From contig NZ_FOGI01000009.1 in the NCBI RefSeq assembly GCF_900111175.1, positions 310,001 to 374,000 of the forward strand: a stretch of 64,000 nucleotides of DNA. Direction: 5' to 3'. Below, piece by piece: positions 45,038-53,479 of the stretch. A program made the position numbers and the translations under genes. Source of the DNA: Actinokineospora terrae. Its GTDB lineage: Bacteria > Actinomycetota > Actinomycetes > Mycobacteriales > Pseudonocardiaceae. The first letter of the stretch is position 1; each line of letters starts with the position of its first letter. The notes beneath the pieces were generated by a model. That model worked only from the letters and a program-made list of their open reading frames with translations, had not been told where the DNA came from and searched no databases.

Positions 45038-45314
45038 GGTGTCACTCCTCATTCATCTCAGGTGCGAGGTGGGACGCATACTGCCATCCAGTGCCGAAAC
45101 TGTGCACTACTCGTCGGTTTGTCACATGTACGCATCCTATTTGTTGCGTAGACGAGACGCCGGACGCACTTTTTCCCGCCTCAGAGCCTGCTTGCCGAAA
45201 GATGCGCGGCATCCGGACCGCCGGGGTGGAGCAGAGGCGCCGGTGTGAGATCTCCCTTCGAGTCCGCATCGCAACAGATCGCGAACAGATGGCGCCAGGG
45301 GTGCTCGTCACCAG

Positions 45315-46451
45315 ATGCCACTACGCTTCCCATACGTGGACGGTGATCTGCCCTACGAGCGCGTGATTCCCGCTGACCGGTGGCTCGGCTCCCTGCTGGC
45401 CGGCGCGGTCGGCGACGCATTGGGCGCGCCGATCGAGTTCCTCTCCATAGACGAGATCCGTGGTCGCTTCGGCGAGGCGGGGGTAACCGGCTACGAGGAG
45501 GCCTACGGTGGCCGTGGCCGGATCACCGACGACACGCAGATGACCCTCTTCACGCTAGAGGCGATGATCCGCGGTCACCTCGGTAGACGCCTCATGTTCT
45601 TCGAGCAGCAGCCCGCGTCGGTGATCCAGCACGCCTACCAGCGCTGGTACCACACGCAGGGCACCCCGTGGCACCAAGCGGGCGGCTCTTACGCCATGGA
45701 AGCCGAGCCGGACGGTTGGCTTATCCGCGAGCGCGGGCTCTACCACCGCCGTGCTCCCGGGGCGACGGTCCTTACCTCGCTCAAGGGCTTCGCCGCGGGC
45801 AACGACCGCGGCACGCTCTCGCACCGCATCAACGACTCGAAGGGCTGTGGCGCGGTCATGCGCGCCGCGCCGTGCGCGTTGTGGTCGGAGGACCCGCTCG
45901 ACTCGTTCGTCGTGGCCGCCCAGTCCGGCGCCCTCACCCACGGCCACCCCAGCGGATACCTCACCGCGGGCGCGCTGGCGTTCCTGGTGCACCGCCTGCT
46001 CGACGGCACCGACCTGCCCACCGCCATCGCCGAGGTCCGGGCTGAGTTGATCACCTGGGAGGAGTCGGCGGAGACGGTCGACGCCATCGACGACGCCGTG
46101 GACATGGCCGGGCGCGGCAGGCCGAGCGCGGAGACGCTGGCCAAGCTCGGCGGCGGCTGGGTCGGCGAGGAGGCGCTGGCCATCGGGCTGTGCGCGGCGC
46201 TGGTGGCCGACAACCTGCCCGACGGGCTGCTGCTCGCGGTCAACCACTCCGGCGACAGCGACTCGACCGGCGCCATCTGCGGCAACCTGCTCGGCGCCGC
46301 GCACGGTGTCGGCGCGCTGCCCGACGAGTGGCTCGCCGACCTGGAGCTGCGCGACGTCATCGAGGAGCTGGGCCGGGACGCGCTGATCGAGTTCAGCCCG
46401 ACCAACTCACTGGAGCAGGCGGGCTGGCGGGAGCGCTACCCGGCCTGGTGA
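45315..46451 (+). CDS. ADP-ribosylglycohydrolase family protein
   Basis: 378 aa from ATG 45315. Family marks: GAVGDALGAPIEF at the N-terminus, first metal cluster ITDDTQMTLFT, and C-terminal HSGDSDSTGAICGNLLGA, which supply the acidic and Thr/Ser ligands for two Mg ions. Such enzymes remove ADP-ribose from proteins (DraG/ARH type) or handle related metabolites. It ends 82 nt before a secreted-toxin operon on the same strand. In the Tre1-Tri1 system an ADP-ribosylglycohydrolase serves as immunity, so a link to that operon is possible but unproven. Confidence 0.88.
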   Translation: MPLRFPYVDGDLPYERVIPADRWLGSLLAGAVGDALGAPIEFLSIDEIRGRFGEAGVTGYEEAYGGRGRITDDTQMTLFTLEAMIRGHLGRRLMFFEQQPASVIQHAYQRWYHTQGTPWHQAGGSYAMEAEPDGWLIRERGLYHRRAPGATVLTSLKGFAAGNDRGTLSHRINDSKGCGAVMRAAPCALWSEDPLDSFVVAAQSGALTHGHPSGYLTAGALAFLVHRLLDGTDLPTAIAEVRAELITWEESAETVDAIDDAVDMAGRGRPSAETLAKLGGGWVGEEALAIGLCAALVADNLPDGLLLAVNHSGDSDSTGAICGNLLGAAHGVGALPDEWLADLELRDVIEELGRDALIEFSPTNSLEQAGWRERYPAW

Positions 46452-46533
46452 GTGCGCGGAAGGGACTGACAAGCCGGGCGCGGTCGGGGACACTGGCCGC
46501 GCCATCGCCACCGAGCAAGCCCGGGAGCCACGC

Positions 46534-47079
46534 GTGAGCCAGCCGTCGTTCGGCGGGGACGGATTCCAGACCGAGCAGGAGCTGCGCCGCTGGTCGGCGG
46601 GCGTCGCCGCCAAGGCGGAGCGCTACCAGGTGATGCAGACCGAGGTCGCCCGCGTGTCGGTCACCGAGTCCGACCGCGACCGCGTGGTGACCGTGACCGT
46701 GGACGCCACCGGCGCCGTCACCGACCTGGTGATCAGCGACGACGCCCGCGAGATCAGCGGCGCCGAGCTGTCCACCCTGGTGCTGCGCACGATGCGGGCG
46801 GCCCAGTCCCGGATCACCGGGGCGGTCGCCGAGGTCATGGAGCGGACCGTCGGCGACGACCCGCAGACCGTGGCCGCGGTGGTCGGGTCGTACCGGGACA
46901 GGTTCCCGGAACCGGAGCCCGAGCCGGAGCGTCCAACCGCGAGCACCGTCGACGAGATGCGCCTGGGGCGGGTCGAGGACGGTGAGGAACCACCGAGACA
47001 GCGACCGACCCGGTCGACCCGCCCGAGCACCGACGACGACCCGGACGATGACTGGGGCGGACCCTCGATCCTGCGCTGA
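46534..47079 (+). CDS. YbaB/EbfC-family protein of a type VII effector operon
   Basis: 181 aa from GTG 46534, GGGAG upstream. Residues about 10-115 match the YbaB fold (VSVTESDRDRVVTVTVDATGAVTDLVISDDAREISGAELSTLVLRTMRAAQSRI, quoted in part), a small helical/strand dimer. The tail is acidic and disordered, ending DDDWGGPSILR. YbaB-like proteins open many actinobacterial ESX-effector operons and may act as chaperones, as EspL does in mycobacteria. It is the first of six same-strand genes with gaps of 14 nt or less. Confidence 0.8.
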   Translation: MSQPSFGGDGFQTEQELRRWSAGVAAKAERYQVMQTEVARVSVTESDRDRVVTVTVDATGAVTDLVISDDAREISGAELSTLVLRTMRAAQSRITGAVAEVMERTVGDDPQTVAAVVGSYRDRFPEPEPEPERPTASTVDEMRLGRVEDGEEPPRQRPTRSTRPSTDDDPDDDWGGPSILR

Positions 47080-47093
47080 GAAGGAGTCCAGCG

Positions 47094-47402
47094 GTGCCCG
47101 ACGGATACGGCGTCCTCACAGATGAGCTGGGCGCGCACGCAGGCAGGCTCGACGCGCTCAACGACCGGCTGGAGCAGGCGTTCGACGCGGCCGACCAGGT
47201 GCACCTGGGCAGCGAGGCCTACGGGGTGATCTGCCAGTTCTTCGTGCCGATCGTGCAGGCGGTCAGCCGGCCCGCGGTCGACTCGATCCGCGAGACGGCC
47301 ACGACCATGGAGGCCACCGCGAACGGCGTTCGCGAAACCGCGGGCTCTTACGTCAACACCGAGCGCGCCAACAGCCAGCCCTTCTCCGGTGGTGCCAGGT
47401 GA
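47094..47402 (+). CDS. EspC-like type VII secretion target
   Basis: 102 aa from GTG 47094, AAGGAG site. A helical hairpin: LTDELGAHAGRLDALNDRLEQAFDAADQ and VQAVSRPAVDSIRETATTMEATANGVRETAGSY (given in part). This is the size and pattern of EspC/WXG100-like proteins that travel through ESX machines as heterodimers with a larger partner. It overlaps the toxin gene by GTGA, which fits cotranslation with that partner. Confidence 0.8.
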   Translation: MPDGYGVLTDELGAHAGRLDALNDRLEQAFDAADQVHLGSEAYGVICQFFVPIVQAVSRPAVDSIRETATTMEATANGVRETAGSYVNTERANSQPFSGGAR

Positions 47403-49351
47403 CGAACCCCCTGGTCGCCGCGCGCGAGGACTCCACGAAGAGCTACACGGGCATCGGCCTGGTCGAGTCCGCGGCCGACATCTACAACGGCGTGCAGAAC
47501 GGGTCCTGGGTCGAGGGCGGGCTCGGCGCGCTCGGCGGCGGCCTGGAGGTCCTGTCGCTGGCGCTGGACCCGATCGGCACGCTCGGGCAGTACGCGATCT
47601 CGTGGGTGATCGAGCACGTCGCCCCGCTGCGCGACGCGCTGAACTGGCTGGCAGGCGACGCCGACCAGATCGCCGCGTACGCCACGACCTGGAAGAACGT
47701 GTCGCAGGCGGTCGGCGGGATCGCCACCGACCTCGGCACCGAGGTCGCCAACAGCACCTCCGCCTGGACCGGTCCGGCCGCGGACGCCTACCGGGCGAAC
47801 ACCGCGGCCCAGGGTCAGCACATCACCGCGGCCGCCTCCGGCGCCGGGACGATCGGCACCGTCGTCGAGGTGGTCGGCGCCCTGGTCGGCGTGGTCCGCG
47901 GCATCGTGCGCGACCTAGTGGCCGAGTGCATCTCGACGCTGCTGCTGCGGCTGCCGCAGTGGCTGGCCGAGGCCGGGCTGACGCTGGGCCTGGCCACCCC
48001 GCACATCGTCGCCTCGGTCGGGGCGCTGGTGTCGAAGTGGGTCGGGCGGATCACCGAGGTGATCACCAAGCTGATCCGGTCGGTGGAGAAGCTGCGGCCG
48101 ATCCTGGCGAAGCTGGGCGAGATCTGGGAGGCGATCAAGTCGGGGCTGCGCGGTCTGCGCACCACCCCGCGCGGCGCCGACACCCCGTCCGCGCCGGACG
48201 CCGTTCGCAAGGCTCCTACGCACGTCGACCCGCCGTCGACGACAGGCCAACCGAACCTGACCACCCCCAACACGCCGAACGCGCCATCGACGTCCACTGC
48301 GCCGAGCGGGTCATCGGCTCCGACGACGACAACGAGCAGCGCGCCTCCCACGCCTTCTACTACTACGGCACCCAGCGGCACGTCCTCGCCGTCGACCACA
48401 CCGTCTTCGGTTACGCCTACCGTCACGCCGTCGTCTTCGACCGTGCCCAGCAGTTCGGTCTCACCGTCGACTACGCCTTCGTCGGCCACCCCCACGGTCA
48501 CGCCGTCGTCGTCCACGGTGCCGAGCGGGTCGTCCACGCCGCCTGCCTCTTCGACTACCGGTGGCGGCGGGGGCGGGACCCCGCCGGTCAAGCCGACCAC
48601 CCCGGGGTCGTCCGGTCCGCACTGGACGGACACCGTGCGCGGCAAGTTCACCGACGCCGAGTGGGCCGACTTCAAGAAGGCCATGGACAAGCTCGGCGCC
48701 GACCCCAAGGCGGGCGACGTCCCCGGCTCCGGCCAGCTCACCCCGCACGAGCGGGACCTGATGGCGCGCGCGATGAAGGAGGTCGAGGTCACCAACGGCA
48801 CGCTGATGCAGAAGGTGATCCCGGACGCCGACGTCGCCAACTACCTCAACGGCAAGTACACCGAGGTCGGCGGCTTCGTGGCCCGCCACCAGGACGCGGG
48901 CGTGCTCAACACCCCGGCCGACCTGATCAACGGCAACCGGCTCGACTACACCGGCACCCCGTACGACGTGAAGCAGCCGACTATCCACACCATCGAGTTC
49001 CCCGCCTCCGACGCCTCGCTGTACCGGACACCGGTCGGCGCGCCCTCGGTCGACCCGTCGGTGCCCGGCGGGCTCGGCGCGACCGACCCGAAGGTGCTGG
49101 CCGCGCGCGACGACATGGTCAACGCCGTGCAGAACGCGGGCGTCCCGCCGGACCGGTACAGCCCGTCGATCAACCAGTGGCCCTACACCGGCGCCGGGGT
49201 GACCGCGCACCCGACGATGGGGGTGCCCGAGTTCCAGATGTCGAGCCGGATGCCGATCCCGGACGGCGCGACCATCAACCAGTTCGACGCGGCGGGCAAC
49301 AAGACCGTCGTCGCGGTGTATGACAGTGTGCTCGGGTGGGTGAAGCCGTGA
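47399..49351 (+). CDS. Type VII-exported polymorphic toxin with unrecognised C-terminal domain
   Basis: 650 aa from GTG 47399. N-terminal helical WXG-type domain with W-T-G turn (TSAWTGPAADAYRANT, W123), then hydrophobic helices (150-215), a 145-residue Ser/Thr/Pro linker (about 260-405) with a tandem repeat, a Gly run, and a toxin-like domain (about 448-650). That domain contains GGFVARHQDAGVL, RLDYTGTPY, PTIHTIEFPAS, QWPYTGAGVTAHP and EFQMSSRMPIPDGATI. The last resembles the closing strand of ADP-ribosyltransferase folds, but no known family is certain. The likely immunity gene overlaps its stop as TGATG. Confidence 0.85.
   Translation: MTNPLVAAREDSTKSYTGIGLVESAADIYNGVQNGSWVEGGLGALGGGLEVLSLALDPIGTLGQYAISWVIEHVAPLRDALNWLAGDADQIAAYATTWKNVSQAVGGIATDLGTEVANSTSAWTGPAADAYRANTAAQGQHITAAASGAGTIGTVVEVVGALVGVVRGIVRDLVAECISTLLLRLPQWLAEAGLTLGLATPHIVASVGALVSKWVGRITEVITKLIRSVEKLRPILAKLGEIWEAIKSGLRGLRTTPRGADTPSAPDAVRKAPTHVDPPSTTGQPNLTTPNTPNAPSTSTAPSGSSAPTTTTSSAPPTPSTTTAPSGTSSPSTTPSSVTPTVTPSSSTVPSSSVSPSTTPSSATPTVTPSSSTVPSGSSTPPASSTTGGGGGGTPPVKPTTPGSSGPHWTDTVRGKFTDAEWADFKKAMDKLGADPKAGDVPGSGQLTPHERDLMARAMKEVEVTNGTLMQKVIPDADVANYLNGKYTEVGGFVARHQDAGVLNTPADLINGNRLDYTGTPYDVKQPTIHTIEFPASDASLYRTPVGAPSVDPSVPGGLGATDPKVLAARDDMVNAVQNAGVPPDRYSPSINQWPYTGAGVTAHPTMGVPEFQMSSRMPIPDGATINQFDAAGNKTVVAVYDSVLGWVKP
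48389..48535 (+). repeat. Tandem repeat in the toxin linker
   Basis: Two units of about 69-72 nt encode the near-identical peptides TTPSSVTPTVTPSSSTVPSS and TTPSSATPTVTPSSSTVPSG. This keeps a flexible, unfolded linker. Confidence 0.7.
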
Positions 49352-49788
49352 TGAGGTACGCCGGGCCGCGGTCCGGTGAGTTCGCCGTGGTGCGGGGGGT
49401 GACGCACCCGTGCACGTACTCGCCGAACAACGACCGGGTCGTGCTCAAGACCCAGCAGGCCGACAACCCGGACGCGACCCTGTTCTCCTGGCACGAGCGC
49501 TACGGCGGCTGGGTCGCCGACCTCACCTCCGCCGACTGCGACCGGGTGTACTCGGCCAGGTCGTTCGGCAGGTGGCAGGGGCACCGGGTGGCCGTCGAGT
49601 CCGTCGTGGACGGGGTCGCGGCGGTCACCTACGCCGACTCGAACGGCGGCTGGGCCGCGGAGAACGGCTTCACCGAGGTGGACAGGTACGAGTACCGCCG
49701 CGAGGTGCCCGCCGCCGAGCTCGGGGACGTGCACGAGGAGCAGCGGGACCTGGGGTTCACCCGGTGGCGTGAGAGCACGTTCGAGTGA
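49351..49788 (+). CDS. Putative immunity protein 1
   Basis: 145 aa from ATG 49351, overlapping the toxin stop by one base (TGATG). No signal or membrane segment, so it is cytoplasmic. Beta-rich: GEFAVVRGVTHPCTYSPNNDRVVLKT, ERYGGWVADLTSADCDRVYSA, GHRVAVESVVDGVAAVTYADSNG (quoted in part). It is paralogous to the protein at 50405 (GPRSGEFAV against RPRTGIIAV at the start, and a matching order of strands). Position and duplication together with the toxin domain make it the immunity candidate. Confidence 0.7.
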   Translation: MRYAGPRSGEFAVVRGVTHPCTYSPNNDRVVLKTQQADNPDATLFSWHERYGGWVADLTSADCDRVYSARSFGRWQGHRVAVESVVDGVAAVTYADSNGGWAAENGFTEVDRYEYRREVPAAELGDVHEEQRDLGFTRWRESTFE

Positions 49789-50408
49789 CGGGGAGTCTGA
49801 GCGACCACGAGCGGGCGCTGACCGCGCGGGTCCACGCCATCGTGACGCTGGCGCCGGACACGTGGCTGGTCAAGGTCCTCGCGCCGTGGTCGGTCGAGCG
49901 CTACCTGCGGCACGAGGTGTCGCCCGGCGCGGTCGGCGCGCACCCGCCGTTCGACTACCGGCTGGTCAGCGGCACCGTCGGCCGCCTGCAGGACTGCGGC
50001 AACCTCCGCACCCCGCGCGACTTCCACCAGGCGTTCCGGCTGGACTACGCGGGCAGCCCGTTCCACCCGGACATGCCCGTGCTGCACACCATGGAGTTCA
50101 CCGCGGGCGCCCCGGACCGGTACGTCGTGCCCTTCGGCGCGCCGACCGGACCTCGCGAACCTGCGTACGCGATGACCGCGGCCGCTCTAGCTGCGGGTGT
50201 GGACCCCAACTCTGTCCGCACCGAGTTCGCGCCTTGGCCGTTCACCGGTACGGGACTCACCGCGGGCGGGCCGTTGGCGCTACCTGAGTGGTGGAAGCAG
50301 CCTGGCGTGATCCCTAGAGGCGCGCGCATCGTGGCTTACACACCGCGTGGACCCCACCCGGTCGCCCTGTGGACAGCGTCCACCTGGACTCCCTTGGACC
50401 CTCGATGA
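49785..50408 (+). CDS. Free-standing paralogue of the toxin C-terminal domain
   Basis: 207 aa from GTG 49785, overlapping the previous stop (GTGA). From its first residues it aligns along its length with residues 448-650 of the 650-aa toxin: DHERALTARV against PHERDLMARA, LVKVLAPWSVERYL against LMQKVIPDADVANYL, SGTVGRLQDCGNLRTP against GGFVARHQDAGVLNTP, FRLDYAGSPF against NRLDYTGTPY, LHTMEF against IHTIEF, PWPFTGTGLTA against QWPYTGAGVTA. It lacks the WXG head and linker. It may be an unexported spare toxin module, a decoy, or a source for recombination. Confidence 0.75.
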   Translation: MTGSLSDHERALTARVHAIVTLAPDTWLVKVLAPWSVERYLRHEVSPGAVGAHPPFDYRLVSGTVGRLQDCGNLRTPRDFHQAFRLDYAGSPFHPDMPVLHTMEFTAGAPDRYVVPFGAPTGPREPAYAMTAAALAAGVDPNSVRTEFAPWPFTGTGLTAGGPLALPEWWKQPGVIPRGARIVAYTPRGPHPVALWTASTWTPLDPR

Positions 50409-50833
50409 CCTACCAGCGCCCCCGCACGGGCATCATCGCCGTACTCGACGGCCGCGAGTATCCGGCCAGCGTCGAGGGCGGGCAGGTCACGCTCACCAGC
50501 CCGGGCGATCCGGTCGACCCGCGGTTCACCCGGACGGCTGGCGGCTGGGAGTTCGTGGTGACGCTGGACGTGCTGGAACGGCTGGACGAGGTCACCACGC
50601 GCGCCGAGCACCTCGGCCACGACTGCCTGGTGGTCGGCATCTCGCCTGAGGGGTCGGCTGGGCTCTACTACCTGGGCCCCGACAAGACCCGGGCCGCCGC
50701 GGACGGGTTCGTCCAGATCGACCCGGGGACGTGGGCCAAGAACACCCAGGTGGGCGACCTGACCAACTTCCGCGAACACCACGCCGATCTGCTCTTCCCG
50801 ATCTGGCTCAACCAGGCTCCGTCTCGCTCCTGA
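50405..50833 (+). CDS. Putative immunity protein 2 (paralogue of the first)
   Basis: 142 aa from ATG 50405, overlapping the stop of the toxin-domain gene (ATGA). Shares order and motifs with the 49351 protein: RPRTGIIAVLDGREYPASV, PRFTRTAGGWEFVVTLD, DCLVVGISPEGSAGLYYLG and GFVQIDPGTWA. Cytoplasmic, with no known domain. Together with 49785-50408 it forms a second toxin-domain/immunity pair, apparently by duplication followed by divergence. Confidence 0.7.
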   Translation: MTYQRPRTGIIAVLDGREYPASVEGGQVTLTSPGDPVDPRFTRTAGGWEFVVTLDVLERLDEVTTRAEHLGHDCLVVGISPEGSAGLYYLGPDKTRAAADGFVQIDPGTWAKNTQVGDLTNFREHHADLLFPIWLNQAPSRS

Positions 50834-50949
50834 CCTGCGGGAACACTGCGCGCCGGGGGGTGTGGGCGAAGATCATCCGGTGCTGAGCAGCCCCCGATGC
50901 ACAGCCTTCCGGGGCGGGGTGACAGGACGGGTGGCGAGGGTGGCGGGCT

Positions 50950-51615
50950 GTGGATAGCGGCGGGGTTGTGGACAACTTCGGGTGGGGATGGCCGGATTCC
51001 GAGGTCGAGGCCGTCGCGGTGCAGGAAGGGCTGCGGGGGCGGGTTCGGGCTGCGACGCCGGAGGGGTTCAGGCCCAGGACTGCTACTGGGCTTGATGTCC
51101 ACTACACCGACGTTCTCACCGCTGCGGTGTGCACGGTCGACCTTGAGACGTTGGAGCTTGTCGACTCGGCTATCTTCCAGGGCCCCGAGAGCTTCCCGTA
51201 CGTCCCGGGTCTCTTCGCGTTCCGCGAGCTTCCGCTGCTGCTGCGAGCCTTGGACAAGCTGACAACCCCACCGGAAGTCCTTGTCTGCGACGGCCAGGGG
51301 TTGGCTCATCCGCGCCGGTTTGGGCTGGCCTGTCACGCGGGTGTACTCACGGGCATCCCGGCTCTAGGCGTGGGCAAGAACGCGCTGGGCGACTTCGACC
51401 AGCCAGGACCGCGTAGAGGCAACTGGTCAGCGCTGACTGACGACGGTGAGGTTGTCGGTCGGGCATTGCGCACGCAGGACAACGTCAAGCCGGTGTTCGT
51501 GTCGGTCGGCCACTTGATGGACCTCGACACCGCCACTGACCTGGTGCTCACCCTCACGCCGCGGTACCGCCTGCCGGAAACGACCCGGCAGGCGGACCAC
51601 CTGGCGCGGAGCTAG
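50950..51615 (+). CDS. nfi: Endonuclease V
   Basis: 221 aa from GTG 50950 (GTG 50968 possible). Repairs deaminated adenine by cutting 3' of inosine. Active-site elements: Asp in TGLDVHY (usually GVDVxY), Glu in PYVPGLFAFRELP, and Asp/His in CDGQGLAHPRRFGLACHAG, where the usual DGHG is DGQG. GIPALGVGKN follows. Its TAG stop interleaves with that of the convergent M20 gene within one CTAG. A DnaA-box-like TGTGGACAA overlaps its start region (50967-50975). Confidence 0.88.
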   Translation: MDSGGVVDNFGWGWPDSEVEAVAVQEGLRGRVRAATPEGFRPRTATGLDVHYTDVLTAAVCTVDLETLELVDSAIFQGPESFPYVPGLFAFRELPLLLRALDKLTTPPEVLVCDGQGLAHPRRFGLACHAGVLTGIPALGVGKNALGDFDQPGPRRGNWSALTDDGEVVGRALRTQDNVKPVFVSVGHLMDLDTATDLVLTLTPRYRLPETTRQADHLARS

Positions 51616-53024
51616 GACCTGGCGTGCGCGTCGAGGATGTGCGCGACCGCCTCGGTGACCTTTTCGGCTTGTTTCACGTGAAGCCATTCGTCCGGGACGT
51701 GGGCGTTGCTGTCCGAGCCGAGGGCGCCGGTGATGACGAACTGGGCGTCCGGGTAGAGCCGGGCGAGCAGGCCCATGAACGGGATGGAGCCGCCGAGGGA
51801 CACCGTCTGCCACGGGTTGCCGAACACCTCGTCGGACAGCGCGTCCAGGCTGGCGCGCAGCCACGGCGCCAACTGCGGGGCGTTCCAGCCGTCCGCGGCC
51901 TCGGTGCGCGACAGCTCGACCGTGGCGCCGTAGGGGACGTCCGAGGTCAGCGAGTCGCGGACGGCCTCGAGGGCGGCCGCGGAGTCCGCGGTCGGCGGGA
52001 GGCGGAAGCTCAGCGTCAGCGTGGTGAACGGGCGCAGGACGTTGCCCGCGTCGACCGGCACCGGGAAGCCGTCCGCGCCGATGACCGACAGCGTCGGGCG
52101 CCAGCCGTTGTTCAGGACCAGCTCGACCTCGTCCTGGTCCACCGGCTGGGTGTCACCGTGCAGGGGGAACACCGTGCGGAACGTGCCCGGCGCGGCGGCC
52201 ACCGACTGCGCGGCCTCGTCGGCCCGGTCGTCCGGGATGTCGACGTGCATCTCCTTGATCAGGATCTCGCCGGACTCGCTGTCCTCGATGCGGTCGAGGA
52301 GCCTGCGGATCACCCGGAACGAGCTCGGCACGATGCCGCTGGCCAGGCCGGAGTGCTGACCCGCGTCCAGAACGCGCACAGTCAGGTCTACCGACGCGAG
52401 TCCGCGTAGCGAGGTCGTCAGCCACAGGCGCTTGTAGTCGCTACCGCCGGAATCCAGGCACACGACCAGGGAGACCTGACCGAGCTGGTCGGAGAGGTGT
52501 TCGAGGTAAGCGGGCAGGTCAGGGCTACCGGACTCCTCGCCGGTCTCCAGCAGCAGCACACACCTGCTGTGGGACCCGCCGCCCGCGCGAACGGCCTCGA
52601 TCGCGGCAGTGGCCGCGTACCCGGCGTAACCGTCGTCCGCGGAACCCCGCCCGTAGAGCCTGCCGTCGCGCAGGACCGGCTGCCAAGGTCCGAGGCCCTC
52701 GCTCCACCCGCCCACCGGCGGCTGCTTGTCGAGGTGCCCGTAGAGCAGCACGGTGCCCTTGTCGTCACCGGTGGCGGGGACGTCGAGCAGCAGCACCGGG
52801 GTGCGGTCGGGCAGGGAGACCACCTCGACGCGCGCACCGGGGATGTCGCGCGCGGTGATCCAGCCGCGCAGGTGCTCGACGGCGGCGTCGAGGTGCCCGT
52901 TGGCGGCCCAGTTCCCGTCGAAGTGCGGCGAGAGGGCGGGTATCGCGACGAAGTCCGACAGGCTGGGCAGGATCTCTGCCTCCCACAACTCCCGGACGGT
53001 CTGCTGAACGGCTGTCTTGTCCAC
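51612..53024 (-). CDS. M20-family dipeptidase/metallopeptidase
   Basis: 470 aa from GTG 53024; the frame is open upstream but of low complexity. Zinc ligands and catalytic residues in order: His in VLLYGHLDKQPP, Asp in YGRGSADDGYAGYA, the catalytic pair in LETGEESGSPD, Asp in CLDSGGSDYK, and His in DSNAHVPDEWL near the C-terminus. A lid/dimerisation domain sits in the middle. Cytoplasmic peptide degradation is the usual role; no signal peptide is present. Its coding sequence contains a near-consensus parS site. Confidence 0.9.
   Translation of the reverse strand: MDKTAVQQTVRELWEAEILPSLSDFVAIPALSPHFDGNWAANGHLDAAVEHLRGWITARDIPGARVEVVSLPDRTPVLLLDVPATGDDKGTVLLYGHLDKQPPVGGWSEGLGPWQPVLRDGRLYGRGSADDGYAGYAATAAIEAVRAGGGSHSRCVLLLETGEESGSPDLPAYLEHLSDQLGQVSLVVCLDSGGSDYKRLWLTTSLRGLASVDLTVRVLDAGQHSGLASGIVPSSFRVIRRLLDRIEDSESGEILIKEMHVDIPDDRADEAAQSVAAAPGTFRTVFPLHGDTQPVDQDEVELVLNNGWRPTLSVIGADGFPVPVDAGNVLRPFTTLTLSFRLPPTADSAAALEAVRDSLTSDVPYGATVELSRTEAADGWNAPQLAPWLRASLDALSDEVFGNPWQTVSLGGSIPFMGLLARLYPDAQFVITGALGSDSNAHVPDEWLHVKQAEKVTEAVAHILDAHARS
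51671..51684. promoter_or_regulatory. parS-like ParB-binding site
   Basis: GTTTCACGTGAAGC differs from the actinobacterial parS core GTTTCACGTGAAAC at one of 14 positions. It lies inside the M20 peptidase gene. parS sites cluster around oriC. Confidence 0.6.
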
Positions 53025-53479
53025 GGTCGCGATACTGCCACCAGAACCGGCGGTCGACCCCACCGCGGCCGGACGTCTCAGGGGTTCATCAGGCTGGGTC
53101 GGGCAGGGTCGGGGTCGGCGCGCGGCCGGATCACGTTCCCGCACCGCGCCGCGCGCCCCATCTGTGACACAGGTCACCGGCAGGTCACGTGCCGGTCGCG
53201 GGCGTGTCGACCCCGTCCGCGTGAGCTGCCCCGACCCCCCTCTCCTGGGACCCCCTACGGTCGGTGGTCCAAGCGTTTTCGCAGCTCAACGACACCCTGT
53301 GGACAAATCAGGGCGTGCTCGGGCTCACTGCTGCACACTCTCCCGTGTCAGGATGTGAGAGCAACGCCGTCAGTGCCGACGGTGGCCAACGCCCCAACCC
53401 AACGGCGGTGGTGGCCGGCGGCGCGGCCGTCTGCCGTCGCCACGAGCGACTGCGCGGCACAGACACGAGGAGAACGCGC
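53025..53479. other. Divergent control region between the M20 gene and the dehydrogenase operon
   Basis: No gene supported. It holds a Crp-like TGTGA-N6-TCACC site (53163-53178), an exact DnaA-box-like TGTGGACAA (53298-53306), and the ribosome-binding site GAGGAG before ATG 53480. Confidence 0.45.
53163..53178. promoter_or_regulatory. Crp-like site upstream of the dehydrogenase operon
   Basis: TGTGACACAGGTCACC, one mismatch from TGTGA-N6-TCACA. Placed between divergent promoters, about 300 bp before the E1-alpha start. Confidence 0.4.

Noticed and set aside
48389..48535. Tandem repeat as a CRISPR-like array
   Set aside because: The repeat is in frame inside the toxin linker, has only two units without spacers, and no cas genes are present.
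47448..49351. Tuberculosis necrotizing toxin (TNT) domain in the 650-aa protein
   Set aside because: The C-terminal sequence lacks the TNT motifs I know; calling it TNT would be a guess, so the domain is left unnamed.
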